Positions 42,685-51,617 of a stretch of DNA of 64,000 nt are shown in pieces. The translations under genes were made by a program, and so were the position numbers. The stretch is from an uncultured Eubacteriales bacterium. GTDB lineage: Bacteria > Bacillota > Clostridia > Oscillospirales > Oscillospiraceae. The stretch lies in NCBI GenBank assembly GCA_900546615.1, contig URDJ01000001.1:62001-126000 (forward strand), read 5' to 3'. Positions within the stretch are counted from its first letter, which is position 1, and the number at the start of each line of letters is the position of its first letter. The notes under the pieces are model-generated. The model was not told where the DNA came from. It did not search any database and worked only from the letters and a program-made list of their open reading frames with translations.

Positions 42685-43943
42685 GAGCCTCGGCGGAGCG
42701 CAGGCACCGGCTCCGCGATGCGCCGCTGCGCGTCTCCTTCGTCCTCTACATGGTCGTCACCGCCGTCGCCGCCACCATCGTCTGCGCCATTGCCGTAAAC
42801 TGGATGGATGAAACGCGGATAGGGCTGTACTACAAGTACCGCACCATGGCCGAGGAGATCCCGGTCGCCGATGGCGGGCATGTGGAGTACGGCTACACGG
42901 ACGACGCCGAGGTCTATGTTATCTATGACGCCCGGGGCGTGGAGATAGGCCGGGGCAGCGTGCCCTATGGCGAGGGCACGCTCACCAGCGACGTGGGAGT
43001 CCTGCTCATAATGCCGGAGTACAGCCCGGAGGACGAGGCCCTCGACTACGCCCTGCGCGTCCTGCAGGCTCTGGCGATACCCCTCTCCTACCTCGGCGCC
43101 ATCGTCCTGTGCGCCGTCATCTTTTACCGCCGGAAGCTGAAGCGGCCCATAGAGATACTCGACGCCGCCTCGCAGAAAATAGCGGAAAACGACCTGGGCT
43201 TCACCGTTGAGGCGCCCTGCGGCAACGAGCTGGGCAGGCTCTGCGCCTCCTTCGAGAAGATGCGCGCCTCCCTGCTCGCGCTCAACCGCGAGCACTGGGC
43301 GCAGATGGAGGAGCGCCGCCGCCTGAACGCCGCCTTCGCCCACGACCTGCGCACTCCCCTCACCGTCCTGCGCGGGCGAGCCTCCCTGCTCGAGGCCGAA
43401 CTGCCGCCGGGCAGCGAGGCATCAGCGGACGCGAAGGTCATGCAGACGCATATCGAACGCCTCGTCCGCTATGCGGACGCCATGTCCAGCCTTCAGAGGA
43501 TGGAGGATGTGGAGGTAAGGAGGGAGCGGGTCGCGCTTCCGGAGCTTGCCGGGAGCCTGAGGGACACGGCGGAGATACTCTTTTCCGGCCGCGAGGTAAA
43601 CGTATCCTGCGGCGAGGGCGAGGCGTTTGTAGACGCCGAGGTGGTCATGCAGGTCTGCGGCAACATCCTGTCGAACAGCGCGAGATACGCGCGCACGCGG
43701 GTGGACATCGAGCTTCGCGCCACAGGCGGCGCTCTGCGCGTCGCTGTCACCGACGACGGCGGCGGGTTTACGAAGGAGGGGCTGGAGAAGGCCGCCGCCC
43801 CATTTTACAAGGGCGAGGGCAGCGGCTCCGGCCACCTGGGCCTCGGCCTGAACATATGCGACATCCTCTGCCGCCGCCACAACGGCCGCCTCGTCCTGGA
43901 AAACGTACAGCACGGCGCGAGGGTCACCGCCGTATTCGGATAA
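42681..43943 (+). CDS. Sensor histidine kinase (HAMP-HisKA-HATPase)
   Basis: 420-residue membrane kinase. Helix 1 is at about 17-40, a 75-residue extracytoplasmic loop follows, then helix 2, a HAMP segment (RPIEILDAASQKIAENDLGF) and the H-box AFAHDLRTPLTVL (H221). The N-box is CGNILSNSARYA and the ATP lid is GHLGLGLNICDIL. The GTG start overlaps the response regulator stop. The small sensory loop has no recognised domain, so the signal is unknown. Partner of the regulator at 42007-42684. Confidence 0.92.
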   Translation: MRASAERRHRLRDAPLRVSFVLYMVVTAVAATIVCAIAVNWMDETRIGLYYKYRTMAEEIPVADGGHVEYGYTDDAEVYVIYDARGVEIGRGSVPYGEGTLTSDVGVLLIMPEYSPEDEALDYALRVLQALAIPLSYLGAIVLCAVIFYRRKLKRPIEILDAASQKIAENDLGFTVEAPCGNELGRLCASFEKMRASLLALNREHWAQMEERRRLNAAFAHDLRTPLTVLRGRASLLEAELPPGSEASADAKVMQTHIERLVRYADAMSSLQRMEDVEVRRERVALPELAGSLRDTAEILFSGREVNVSCGEGEAFVDAEVVMQVCGNILSNSARYARTRVDIELRATGGALRVAVTDDGGGFTKEGLEKAAAPFYKGEGSGSGHLGLGLNICDILCRRHNGRLVLENVQHGARVTAVFG

Positions 43944-43981
43944 AAAAGCTCACGCTCCGGTGTATGGAGCGTGAGCTTTTT
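43944..43981. terminator. Bidirectional terminator between kinase and fhs
   Basis: AAAAGCTCACGCTCC and GGAGCGTGAGCTTTT are perfect 15-bp arms with a 7-base loop, between convergent genes. Confidence 0.92.
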
Positions 43982-43995
43982 GCATTTATTTTCCC

Positions 43996-45657
43996 TCAGA
44001 ACAGCCCGGATATCTTTCCGGACGCATCCACGTCTATGCGCTCGGCCGCCGGGGACTTCGGCAGGCCGGGCATCGTCATGATATCGCCCGTCAGCGCCAC
44101 GATGAAGCCCGCGCCCGCCGACACCTTCAGCTTCCGCACCGTCAGAGTGAAGCCCTCCGGCGCGCCCGGCTTCGCCGCGTCGTCCGAGAACGAGTACTGC
44201 GTCTTGGCCATGCACACCGGCAGGCCGCCGAAGCCCAGACGCTCGAGCTGCGCGAGTTCCTTTGCCGCCGGGCCGGTAAAGGCCACTGCCGAGGCCCGGT
44301 ACACCTTCTTCGCTATCGCCTCGATCTTTGACCTTATATCCAGCTCGTCCGCATACGCAAATCGGAAATCATTCGGCTCGCCGCACAGCCGCACGACCTC
44401 GCGCGCAAGCTCCACGCCGCCGTCGCCGCCCTTCGCCCAGACCTCCGAGAGCGCGGCGTTCACGCCCAGCTCGCGGCAGCGGCGGCCAACCAGCTCAAGC
44501 TCCGCCTCGGTATCCGTCGGGAAACGGTTTATCGCCACGACGCAGGGCAGGCCGTACACGTTCCTTATGTTGTCAACATGCCTCAGCAGGTTCGGCAGCC
44601 CGCGCTCGAGAGCCTCCAGATCCTCCCTGCCCAGCTCCGTCTTCGCCGCGCCGCCGTGGTGCTTGAGCGCCCGCACCGTCGCCACTATGACCACCGCCGA
44701 GGGCCTCAGCCCTGACATGCGGCATTTTATGTCGAAAAACTTCTCCGCGCCCAAATCCGCGCCGAAGCCCGCCTCCGTCACCGCGTACTCGCCCAGCCGG
44801 AGCGCCATCCGCGTCGCCGTCACGCTGTTGCAGCCGTGCGCTATATTCGCAAACGGCCCGCCGTGTACGAAGGCCGGCGTGCCCTCCAGCGTCTGCACCA
44901 GATTCGGCTTGATCGCGTCCTTCAGCAGCGCCGCCATCGCGCCCGCCGCCTTGAGCTGGCCAGCCGTCACAGGCTGCTCGTCATAGGTATAACCCACGAC
45001 GATCCTGGACAGCCGCTCCTTCAAATCCTCGATATCCGACGCAAGGCACAGCACAGCCATGACCTCGCTCGCCACCGTTATGTCGAAGCCGTCCTCCCTC
45101 GGCACGCCGTTCACCCTGCCGCCCAGCCCGTCCGTTACGAACCGCAGCTGCCGGTCGTTCATGTCCACTGCGCGCCGCCAGGTGATGCGCCTCGGGTCTA
45201 TATTCAGCGCGTTGCCCTGATATATGTGGTTATCCAGCATCGCAGCGAGCAGGTTGTTCGCTGCGCCTATCGCGTGGAAGTCTCCCGTGAAATGCAGGTT
45301 TATATCCTCCATCGGGATGACCTGGGCGTATCCGCCGCCGGCCGCACCGCCCTTTATGCCGAACACCGGCCCCAGCGACGGCTCCCTGAGCGCTACCACA
45401 GAGCGCTTGCCGAGCTTCCTGAGCGCGTCCGCAAGTCCCACCGTCGTCGTCGTCTTGCCCTCGCCCGCGGGCGTCGGGTTTATCGCCGTCACAAGTATGA
45501 GCCTGCCGTCCTTCCCCGGCTCCTTCAGCAGCGCCGGGTCTATCTTCGCCTTGTTCCGCCCGTAGCACTCGACATACTTCCCGTCGATGCCCGCACGGGC
45601 GGCGACCTCCGTTATCTCCAGCGGCTTCGCCGCCTGCGCAATCTCAATATCGGTCAT
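43996..45657 (-). CDS. fhs: Formate-tetrahydrofolate ligase
   Basis: 553-residue ATP-dependent enzyme that joins formate to tetrahydrofolate. It is central to one-carbon supply and, in acetogens, to the methyl branch of the Wood-Ljungdahl pathway. The P-loop is [10 protein letters not shown] (61-70), followed by [22 protein letters not shown] in two blocks, and the C-terminal [18 protein letters not shown]. Length is normal. It is the third gene of thyA-folA-fhs, a folate operon that combines dTMP synthesis, dihydrofolate recycling and one-carbon loading. Other Wood-Ljungdahl genes are not in the window. Confidence 0.97.
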   Translation of the reverse strand: MTDIEIAQAAKPLEITEVAARAGIDGKYVECYGRNKAKIDPALLKEPGKDGRLILVTAINPTPAGEGKTTTTVGLADALRKLGKRSVVALREPSLGPVFGIKGGAAGGGYAQVIPMEDINLHFTGDFHAIGAANNLLAAMLDNHIYQGNALNIDPRRITWRRAVDMNDRQLRFVTDGLGGRVNGVPREDGFDITVASEVMAVLCLASDIEDLKERLSRIVVGYTYDEQPVTAGQLKAAGAMAALLKDAIKPNLVQTLEGTPAFVHGGPFANIAHGCNSVTATRMALRLGEYAVTEAGFGADLGAEKFFDIKCRMSGLRPSAVVIVATVRALKHHGGAAKTELGREDLEALERGLPNLLRHVDNIRNVYGLPCVVAINRFPTDTEAELELVGRRCRELGVNAALSEVWAKGGDGGVELAREVVRLCGEPNDFRFAYADELDIRSKIEAIAKKVYRASAVAFTGPAAKELAQLERLGFGGLPVCMAKTQYSFSDDAAKPGAPEGFTLTVRKLKVSAGAGFIVALTGDIMTMPGLPKSPAAERIDVDASGKISGLF

Positions 45658-45665
45658 GTCCTACC

Positions 45666-46145
45666 TCACACTACACGCTCATAGGTGCAGAAGCTGCACT
45701 CGTATCCGCCCGAAACAAACTTCTCCTCCTCAGCACACTCCCAGTCAGGCAGCGAGTCGAGATTCGGAAAATATGCGTCCGACTTCGGCTGCGCGCCTAT
45801 CTTCGTCACATAGATCCTGTCAAGATACTGAAACAGCGCCATATACACCGTCGCTCCGCCGATGACGAACACCCTCTCGCAGTCCCGCGTCGCTTCGACA
45901 GCTTCCCTTGCCGTATGCACTATAGTTGCGCCCTCTATCTCGTCCACGTGCCTCGTTATCACAAGGTTCTCCCGGCCCTTGAGAGGCTTGCCCTCCGGGA
46001 AATCCTTCATCGTCCGCCGCCCGACGATCACCGTCGCACCCTTCGTCAGCTGCGCAAAATGCCGCCTGTCCTCGGGTATCACGATCGGCTGCGTGCCCTC
46101 GGCGCCTATGCCCCAGTCCGAATACACTGCTACTATCGCGTCCAT
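45666..46145 (-). CDS. folA: Dihydrofolate reductase
   Basis: 159-residue NADPH-dependent enzyme that regenerates tetrahydrofolate from the dihydrofolate made by thymidylate synthase. It begins MDAIVAVYSDWGIGAEGTQP, with the Met20-loop region slightly altered. VIVGRRTMKDFP and VFVIGGATVYMALF are the cofactor motifs. ATG 46145 has AAAGGAGAG 8 bases upstream; an in-frame start 24 bases earlier would overlap that site and is rejected. It sits between thyA and fhs. Confidence 0.94.
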   Translation of the reverse strand: MDAIVAVYSDWGIGAEGTQPIVIPEDRRHFAQLTKGATVIVGRRTMKDFPEGKPLKGRENLVITRHVDEIEGATIVHTAREAVEATRDCERVFVIGGATVYMALFQYLDRIYVTKIGAQPKSDAYFPNLDSLPDWECAEEEKFVSGGYECSFCTYERVV

Positions 46146-46165
46146 GTGCTCTCCTTTCCGACCGC

Positions 46166-46999
46166 TCACACCGCTATGGGTATCTTCTCGTTCAGCTCCG
46201 TATACTCGTAGCCGGGCAGCGAGAAGCTGTTCTTTGTGAAGGCATAGAAGTCCTTCACGCTCTCGTCCAGTATGAGCTTCGGGGCCTTTTTCGGCTCATT
46301 TGCTATTATCTTCTCCACGATCGGCACATGCCGGTCATAGATATGAGCGTCCGCTATCACATGCACCAGCTCGCCTGCCTCGAGGCCCGATACCTGCGCG
46401 AACATGTACGTCAGCGCCGCGTACTGGCACACGTTCCAGTTGTTCGCGGCCAGCATGTCCTGGCTGCGCTGGTTCAGGATCGCATTGAGCGTCCTGCCCG
46501 TCACGTTGAAGGTCATCGAGTACGCGCAGGGATAGAGCGCCATCTCGTGCAGATCCTCAAAGTTGTAGATATTCGTCAATATCCGTCTCGAAGCCGGGTT
46601 GTGCTTCAGGTCGTACAGCACCCTGTCCACCTGGTCAAACTCGCCCTCCGGGTACTTGTGCTTCACTCCCAGCTGATAGCCATAGGCCTTGCCGATGGAG
46701 CCATTCTCGTCCGCCCACTGGTCCCAGACATGGCTGCCCAGATCCTTTATGTTGTTCGACTTCTTCTGCCATATCCACAGCAGCTCGTCGATGGCGCTTT
46801 TCCAATAGGTCCTGCGTATCGTGAGGATGGGAAACTCGCCCCTCAGGTCGTAACGGTTTACAATGCCGAACTTTTTTATCGTGTGCGCGGGCGCGTTATC
46901 GTCCTCCCAGCGCGGACGAACGTCCTGCTCGGTGTCCCAAAAGCCGTTTTCGAGTATGTCCCGGCAATTCTTAATGAACACCTCGTCGGCGTAGCTCAT
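46166..46999 (-). CDS. thyA: Thymidylate synthase
   Basis: 277-residue enzyme that methylates dUMP with methylene-tetrahydrofolate. The nucleophile is C158 in ALYPCAYSM; RRILTNIYNFEDL holds the phosphate-binding arginines and NQRSQDMLAANNWNV the dUMP-binding site. It is the classical ThyA and not the flavin-dependent ThyX. First gene of the folate operon, ATG start, with its own promoter at 47044-47072. Pairing with folA makes sense because ThyA oxidises the cofactor to dihydrofolate. Confidence 0.97.
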   Translation of the reverse strand: MSYADEVFIKNCRDILENGFWDTEQDVRPRWEDDNAPAHTIKKFGIVNRYDLRGEFPILTIRRTYWKSAIDELLWIWQKKSNNIKDLGSHVWDQWADENGSIGKAYGYQLGVKHKYPEGEFDQVDRVLYDLKHNPASRRILTNIYNFEDLHEMALYPCAYSMTFNVTGRTLNAILNQRSQDMLAANNWNVCQYAALTYMFAQVSGLEAGELVHVIADAHIYDRHVPIVEKIIANEPKKAPKLILDESVKDFYAFTKNSFSLPGYEYTELNEKIPIAV

Positions 47000-47043
47000 G
47001 CTCCTGCCCCCTGTCTGTGCTAATGTTAAATCAATATAAAATC

Positions 47044-47072
47044 AGTATAAACCATCCCGGCGGCACCCGCAA
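47044..47072 (-). promoter_or_regulatory. Sigma-A-type promoter of thyA-folA-fhs
   Basis: On the minus strand TTGCGG and TATACT with a 17-base spacer. Its upstream end overlaps the predicted sporulation promoter of dpaA on the other strand. Confidence 0.65.
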
Positions 47073-47091
47073 GCGGCAATTGCATAGAATA
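47065..47091 (+). promoter_or_regulatory. Predicted sigma-K-type promoter of dpaAB
   Basis: AC (47065-47066), 16 bases, then CATAGAATA (47083-47091), which fits the mother-cell sigma-K pattern CATAnnnTA. The start point near 47098 leaves a 20-base leader with GTGGAG. spoVF in Bacillus is known to be sigma-K dependent. Confidence 0.55.
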
Positions 47092-47117
47092 GATAGGGAA
47101 AGGGGCGTGGAGTTTTT

Positions 47118-47975
47118 ATGGTTTTTGCCTTATGCGGCGGCGACGTGCGGCAGTCCAGGCTGGCCGGTCTGCTGCTGGAGGACGGACACGGGGTGCGCAG
47201 CTGGGCCTTGGAGAAGGCCGAACTGCCCGGCGGCGTCAGGGCCTGCGAGACGGCGGCCGAGGCGCTGGAGGGCGCGGGCTGCCTGCTGCTGCCCATGCCG
47301 GTGTCCATGAGAAGCGGACTTTTGAACGCGCCGCTGTCCGAGGGCACGCACTGTCTGGGCGAAGTGTTCGCCGCGCTCGGGCCGGGTCAGAGCGTCTGCG
47401 GCGGTATGGTGAACGCTGAGACGAGGGCCGTGGCCGAGGGCTTTGGCGTCAGGGTGCTGGACTACGGCAAGCGCGAAGAACTGCTGGCGGCAAACGCCGT
47501 CGCCACCGCCGAGGGCGCCATAGGCGTACTGCTGACCGAGACCGACCGGGCGCTCTGGAACAGGCGCACCCTCGTGACCGGCTGGGGTCGGGTGGCAAGG
47601 GCGCTCGCGCCGAGGCTGAAGGCTCTTGGCATGGAAGTCACGATAGCCGCAAGGAAGCCCGGCGACCGGGCATGGGCCGCAGCCTGGGGCTTCAGGACCG
47701 CGGACACGGAGCGGCTCGCGCAGGCGCTCCGGGGCTGCGAGATCGTAGTGAACACCGTCCCGGCGCTGCTGCTCACGGCCTCGCGGTTGGCAGAGCTGGA
47801 TTCGGACGCTGTGGTGCTCGACCTCGCTTCGGCTCCCGGCGGCACGGATTTCGAGGCCGCTCGCGCCTTCGGCATACGCGCCCTGACCGCGCCGGGCCTG
47901 CCCGGGAAGTGGGCGCCGCTCACGGCGGCGGAGGCCGTCAGGGACGCGGTCTACAACATTCTGGAGGTTGGATGA
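47118..47975 (+). CDS. dpaA: Dipicolinate synthase subunit A
   Basis: 285-residue subunit of the enzyme that makes dipicolinic acid from dihydrodipicolinate in the mother cell during spore formation. The N-terminal part matches SpoVFA (FALCGGDVRQSRLAGLL). A Rossmann dinucleotide site follows in VTGWGRVARALAPRLKALG (about 153-171), and the C-terminus has VLDLASAPGGTDFEAA and ALTAPGLPGKWAP. It is paired with dpaB. Its presence implies true endospores with dipicolinate. ATG start behind GTGGAG. Confidence 0.95.
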   Translation: MVFALCGGDVRQSRLAGLLLEDGHGVRSWALEKAELPGGVRACETAAEALEGAGCLLLPMPVSMRSGLLNAPLSEGTHCLGEVFAALGPGQSVCGGMVNAETRAVAEGFGVRVLDYGKREELLAANAVATAEGAIGVLLTETDRALWNRRTLVTGWGRVARALAPRLKALGMEVTIAARKPGDRAWAAAWGFRTADTERLAQALRGCEIVVNTVPALLLTASRLAELDSDAVVLDLASAPGGTDFEAARAFGIRALTAPGLPGKWAPLTAAEAVRDAVYNILEVG

Positions 47976-47979
47976 CAAC

Positions 47980-48549
47980 ATGGAAAGCAGAAGAATGGGG
48001 CTCGCACTCTGCGGCTCCTACTGCACATACGAAAAGGTGCTCAAAGAGGCCGAAAAGCTCGCCGGGGACTGGGACCTCACCGCTGTCATGAGCGAGACCG
48101 CCGCATGCACCGACAGCAGATTCGGCAAGGCCGAGGACTTTATTAAAAGGCTCGAAGCCATCACCTGTAAACCTGTCATCAGGTCGATCACGCAGGCCGA
48201 GCGCGTCGGACCCGAAAAGCTTTTTGACGTGCTGGTCATTGCTCCCTGCACGGGCGCAACGCTGGCCCGTCTGGCCGTCGGGCTTACCGACACCGCCGTA
48301 ACAATGGCCGCCAAAAGCCACCTGCGCAACGGCCGTCCCGTGGTGGTAGCGCTCTCGACAAACGACGCCCTCTCAGGCTCGGCAGAGAGCATCGCCGCCC
48401 TGCTCAATCGGAGGAACTACTACTTCGTGCCCTTCGGTCAGGATGACCCGGAGGGAAAGCCCTGCTCCCTGCAGGCGGATTTCACCAAGATCCACGAAGC
48501 CGCCCTGGCCGCCCTGGAAGGCCGCCAGCTCCAGCCGGTGCTGAGATAA
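47980..48549 (+). CDS. dpaB: Dipicolinate synthase subunit B
   Basis: 189-residue flavoprotein-family (UbiX/PPCDC-like) subunit of dipicolinate synthase, SpoVFB. Motifs: GLALCGSYCTYEKVL near the N-terminus, VIAPCTGATLARLAVGLTDTAVTMAAKSHLRN in two blocks, and YYFVPFGQDDP. ATG 47980 is preferred; a TTG four codons earlier would touch the GGAGG site. It starts 4 bases after the dpaA stop and ends in a strong terminator. Confidence 0.94.
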   Translation: MESRRMGLALCGSYCTYEKVLKEAEKLAGDWDLTAVMSETAACTDSRFGKAEDFIKRLEAITCKPVIRSITQAERVGPEKLFDVLVIAPCTGATLARLAVGLTDTAVTMAAKSHLRNGRPVVVALSTNDALSGSAESIAALLNRRNYYFVPFGQDDPEGKPCSLQADFTKIHEAALAALEGRQLQPVLR

Positions 48550-48564
48550 GCCGTCCGCAAAAAA

Positions 48565-48602
48565 CGGAGGGAACGGGCCTTGCCCGTTCCCTCCGCTCTT
48601 TA
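48565..48602 (+). terminator. Terminator after dpaAB
   Basis: CGGAGGGAACGGGC pairs with GCCCGTTCCCTCCG in a 14-bp stem, followed by CTCTTT. It stands between dpaB and the convergent binding-protein gene. Confidence 0.82.
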
Positions 48603-48613
48603 CTGTGTATTTC

Positions 48614-49747
48614 TCATTCCGTCGGCATGGCGCCTTCCATGAGGTCGTCATACATCTCCTGAGTCAGGTCGCACTGGTAGAACAGCTTGTAGTACTCCGT
48701 CACCTCGGTCTGGAGGTCATACTCACAGTAGTCCGGATAGAGCAGCGCGCCCAGCCAGAGCATACCCAGATACCTCTGCACCGACGGAGGGCTGGACAGC
48801 CAACCGTAGGGTCCATAGGGGGTCTTGTAGTAGTTCCCGGAGCTTATGGCGTTCAGCTGCTGCCAGGTGCTGTTGTCCGCCACCGTGTCGTAGATGGTGT
48901 CCGGCGCAAATATGATGACGTCAGGGTTCCAGACAAGGAGCTGCTCCATGTCCACCTCGTTGCCCATGCCGGAGGACACGACCTCGGGCACGACGGCGAG
49001 GTTTTCCGACATGAGGTTGATGGTCTCCGCGTGGTAGCTGCCCTCGGCTATGACGTTCAGGCCCTTGTCGCCCAGGCAGTAGAGCAGGCTGCGTCGCGCG
49101 CCGTCCGCGTCCACCTTTGCCATCATGTCCGTCATCATGGCGTAGGTCTCCTCGCACCAGGTGGCCAGCTCCTCCGCCTTCTCGGTCTGGCCGGTCAGCT
49201 CGCCCAGCAGGCGGTAGGCCTCGGGCGCCGTTTCGACCGTGGCGTCGATGTGGACGAAGGGGATGCCGGTCTGCTCGGTCAGGCTGTCCATGTCCTCGGC
49301 TATGCTGTCCTTCGTGTCGCCCACGTCAATGACGACGTCGGGGTCGGCAGCCAGCAGGGCCTCGAGGTCCATCTCGCCCTTGCCGCCGTAGAGCTGGCCC
49401 AGCTCCGGCAGGGTCGAGATGTACTCCGGCAGGTAGAGTGCGATGTCCTCGGCTATGTAGTTCGACACGCCCACCATGAGTTCGCCCACCAGAGGGATGG
49501 CATAGACCTGAGTCAGCGGACCCGAGATGGCGACCTTCGTCACCTCATAGGGCACCGTCACCGTTCTCCCGGTGGAATCCGTGAACTCGCGGGTCTCAGG
49601 CGTCGTCTCCTCCGCGGCCGGCTCCGTCGCGGGCGCAGTGTCCTCCGTGGGCGGCTCCGTAGTCTGGGTCCCGGCCTGTCCGCAGCCGGACAGCAGGCCG
49701 GCAAGCAGGCAGAGCGCGAGCAGCATTACGAAAATTCTTCTTTTCAT
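48614..49747 (-). CDS. FecB/BtuF-type periplasmic-binding lipoprotein
   Basis: 377-residue lipoprotein receptor for a type II (siderophore/B12/oxyanion) ABC importer. Signal peptide and LLSGC lipobox, then a Thr-, Glu- and Pro-rich linker. A Peripla_BP_2 domain begins FTDSTGRTVTVPYEVTKVAI and contains LLAADPDVVIDVGDTK and VWNPDVIIFAPD. ATG 49747 has AGGAGG about 10 bases upstream; a longer frame is rejected. It is the last gene of the metal-related minus run. Family members bind iron chelates, cobalamin, or molybdate and tungstate (MolA type); the context here favours an oxyanion. Confidence 0.9.
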   Translation of the reverse strand: MKRRIFVMLLALCLLAGLLSGCGQAGTQTTEPPTEDTAPATEPAAEETTPETREFTDSTGRTVTVPYEVTKVAISGPLTQVYAIPLVGELMVGVSNYIAEDIALYLPEYISTLPELGQLYGGKGEMDLEALLAADPDVVIDVGDTKDSIAEDMDSLTEQTGIPFVHIDATVETAPEAYRLLGELTGQTEKAEELATWCEETYAMMTDMMAKVDADGARRSLLYCLGDKGLNVIAEGSYHAETINLMSENLAVVPEVVSSGMGNEVDMEQLLVWNPDVIIFAPDTIYDTVADNSTWQQLNAISSGNYYKTPYGPYGWLSSPPSVQRYLGMLWLGALLYPDYCEYDLQTEVTEYYKLFYQCDLTQEMYDDLMEGAMPTE

Positions 49748-49791
49748 TTCGGGTTTCCTCCTGATATATTTTGACGCTGTGAAACGCAATG

Positions 49792-50577
49792 TCATTTCTC
49801 CACGATGACCGAGGCGGGCGTACAGACCCGGACCCTGTCGTCAAAGAGGCTGGAGACCTCGACCTCGACCCCGTAGAGCCGCTGCATCATGTCCGGGGTC
49901 AACACGTCCCCGGGCTTTCCCTCCGTCAGCACCTCGCCGCCTCTCAGGGCAAGGATGCGGTCAGAGAACATGTAGCTCTGTTCGGGGTTGTGGGTAGTCT
50001 GGATGACGGTGTAACCCTCGCGGGCCAGCTCGCGGGCACAGTTCAGCACCAGCAGCTGGTTGCCGAAGTCGAGGCTCGCCGTAGGCTCGTCGAGCATGAG
50101 CACCGGCGCGCGCTGCACCAGCGCCCTCGCTATGAGCGCCAGCTGCCGCTCGCCGCCGGAGATGCGGTGGAAGCAGCGCTCCGCCAGCTCCGAAATGCCC
50201 GTCCTCTCGAGGGCCTCGTCCACCCTCCTGACATCCTCCTTCTTCGGCGTCGAGAAGGTTCCCAGCCCGCTCGTCGTGCCCATGAGCACGATGTCGCGCA
50301 CGCTGTAGTTGAAGGCCGGGTGCGAGCTCTGGGGTATATAGGCGATGAGCTTCGCCGACTCGCGTATGCTCAGGCTGCGCGCGTCGCGGCCCTCGACCGT
50401 TATGCTGCCGGTATAGTCGCGCAGCAGGCCCAGCACACAGCGGAAGAGCGTGCTCTTTCCCACGCCGTTCGGCCCGAGGATGGAGAGGAACTCGCCGGCC
50501 TCGACCCTGAAGCTCACGTCGTGCAGCACCTCGCGCTCGCCGTAGGAGAAGCGCAGATTTTTCACTTCGACGCTCAC
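49792..50577 (-). CDS. FecE/BtuD-type ABC transporter ATPase
   Basis: 261-residue ATPase for the importer. Walker A is GPNGVGKS (35-42), the signature is RISGGERQLALIARAL, Walker B is LMLDEPTASLDFGNQ and the switch histidine is in IQTTHNPEQ. The short C-terminal extension (LYGVEVEVSSLFDDRVRVCTP in part) is family-like. It overlaps the permease gene by four bases and precedes the receptor gene. Substrate as discussed for the receptor. Confidence 0.94.
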   Translation of the reverse strand: MSVEVKNLRFSYGEREVLHDVSFRVEAGEFLSILGPNGVGKSTLFRCVLGLLRDYTGSITVEGRDARSLSIRESAKLIAYIPQSSHPAFNYSVRDIVLMGTTSGLGTFSTPKKEDVRRVDEALERTGISELAERCFHRISGGERQLALIARALVQRAPVLMLDEPTASLDFGNQLLVLNCARELAREGYTVIQTTHNPEQSYMFSDRILALRGGEVLTEGKPGDVLTPDMMQRLYGVEVEVSSLFDDRVRVCTPASVIVEK

Positions 50578-51617
50578 AGCCGCTCACCCCTTCCCGTTAT
50601 GAGCAAAAGGAAGAAGGGCGCGCCGACGAAGGCCGTCAGTATGCCAATCGGTATGCCGGAGGTCGAGATATTCCTCGAGATGTTATCAACTATCAGCAAA
50701 AATGTTCCACCGCCGAGCATGCAGCAGGGCATGAGCCAGCGGTAGTCCGAGCCGCAGATGCGCCGTACCATGTGCGGGATGACCAGCCCCACCCAGCCTA
50801 TCATGCCCGAAACGGAGACGGAGGCCGCCGTCACGAGCGTCGCGGCAATGATGAGCCAGATGCGGAGTCTGCCCGCGTCCACGCCCATCGCCCTCGCCTC
50901 ATCGTCGCCCATGGACAGTACGTTCAGGCGCCAGCGCAGGCAAAAGAGCGGTACCAGCCCTATGAGCATCGGCCAGATGACAAACCCCAGGTCCTCCCAG
51001 GCCATACCCGAGAGGCTGCCCATGAGCCAGTAGGTGATCTCAGGCAGCTTGTTCGTCGGGTCAGCCGCAAGCTTTATAAAGGATGTGCCCGCCTGGAAAA
51101 GCGAGCTTATCATGATGCCCGCCAGCACCAGCCCAAGCACCCTCTCGCCCTTGGCGTGCTTGCTTATCCAGAACACCAGCACGACGGTCAGCAGGCTCAT
51201 GCCGAAGGCGGCAAAGGTAATGTACATGCTGGACAGGCCCACATATATCGCCAGTGCCGCGCCGAAGCCCGCGCCCGCCGACGCGCCCAGCACGTCCGGC
51301 GCCGCCATCGGGTTCTGAAACACGCCCTGATACGTTGCGCCCGCCGCCGACAGGCAGCAGCCCACGAGCACGCTCATGAGCACCCTCGGCAGGCGCACGT
51401 TCCAGACGGCTATCTCCATGCTGCTCTCCCAAAACGGCTCTATGCCTGCGCCGAATATCGAGAGGAATTTGTTCCAGAGTATGCCGCAAAGCTCCCTGAA
51501 GGGCACGGGATAGCGCCCGAAAAGGAAGGACAGCAGCGTGCAGGCTATGAGTATGGCCGCCATCAGCAATATGGACTTTGGCCCGCTCAGGAGCCGGTCT
51601 CTCTTTTTAAGGCTCAT
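50574..51617 (-). CDS. FecCD-type ABC transporter permease
   Basis: 347-residue permease with about nine or ten helices. It has family motifs RLPRVLMSVLVGCCLSAAGATYQGVFQNPMAAPDVLG (in parts), AVSVSGMIGWVGLVIPHMVR and ISTSGIPIGILTAFVGAPFF. It forms a homodimer in the membrane as in BtuC and MolB. It overlaps the DUF364 gene upstream and the ATPase gene downstream by four bases each, so the four genes form one translational unit. Confidence 0.95.
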   Translation of the reverse strand: MSLKKRDRLLSGPKSILLMAAILIACTLLSFLFGRYPVPFRELCGILWNKFLSIFGAGIEPFWESSMEIAVWNVRLPRVLMSVLVGCCLSAAGATYQGVFQNPMAAPDVLGASAGAGFGAALAIYVGLSSMYITFAAFGMSLLTVVLVFWISKHAKGERVLGLVLAGIMISSLFQAGTSFIKLAADPTNKLPEITYWLMGSLSGMAWEDLGFVIWPMLIGLVPLFCLRWRLNVLSMGDDEARAMGVDAGRLRIWLIIAATLVTAASVSVSGMIGWVGLVIPHMVRRICGSDYRWLMPCCMLGGGTFLLIVDNISRNISTSGIPIGILTAFVGAPFFLLLITGRGERL

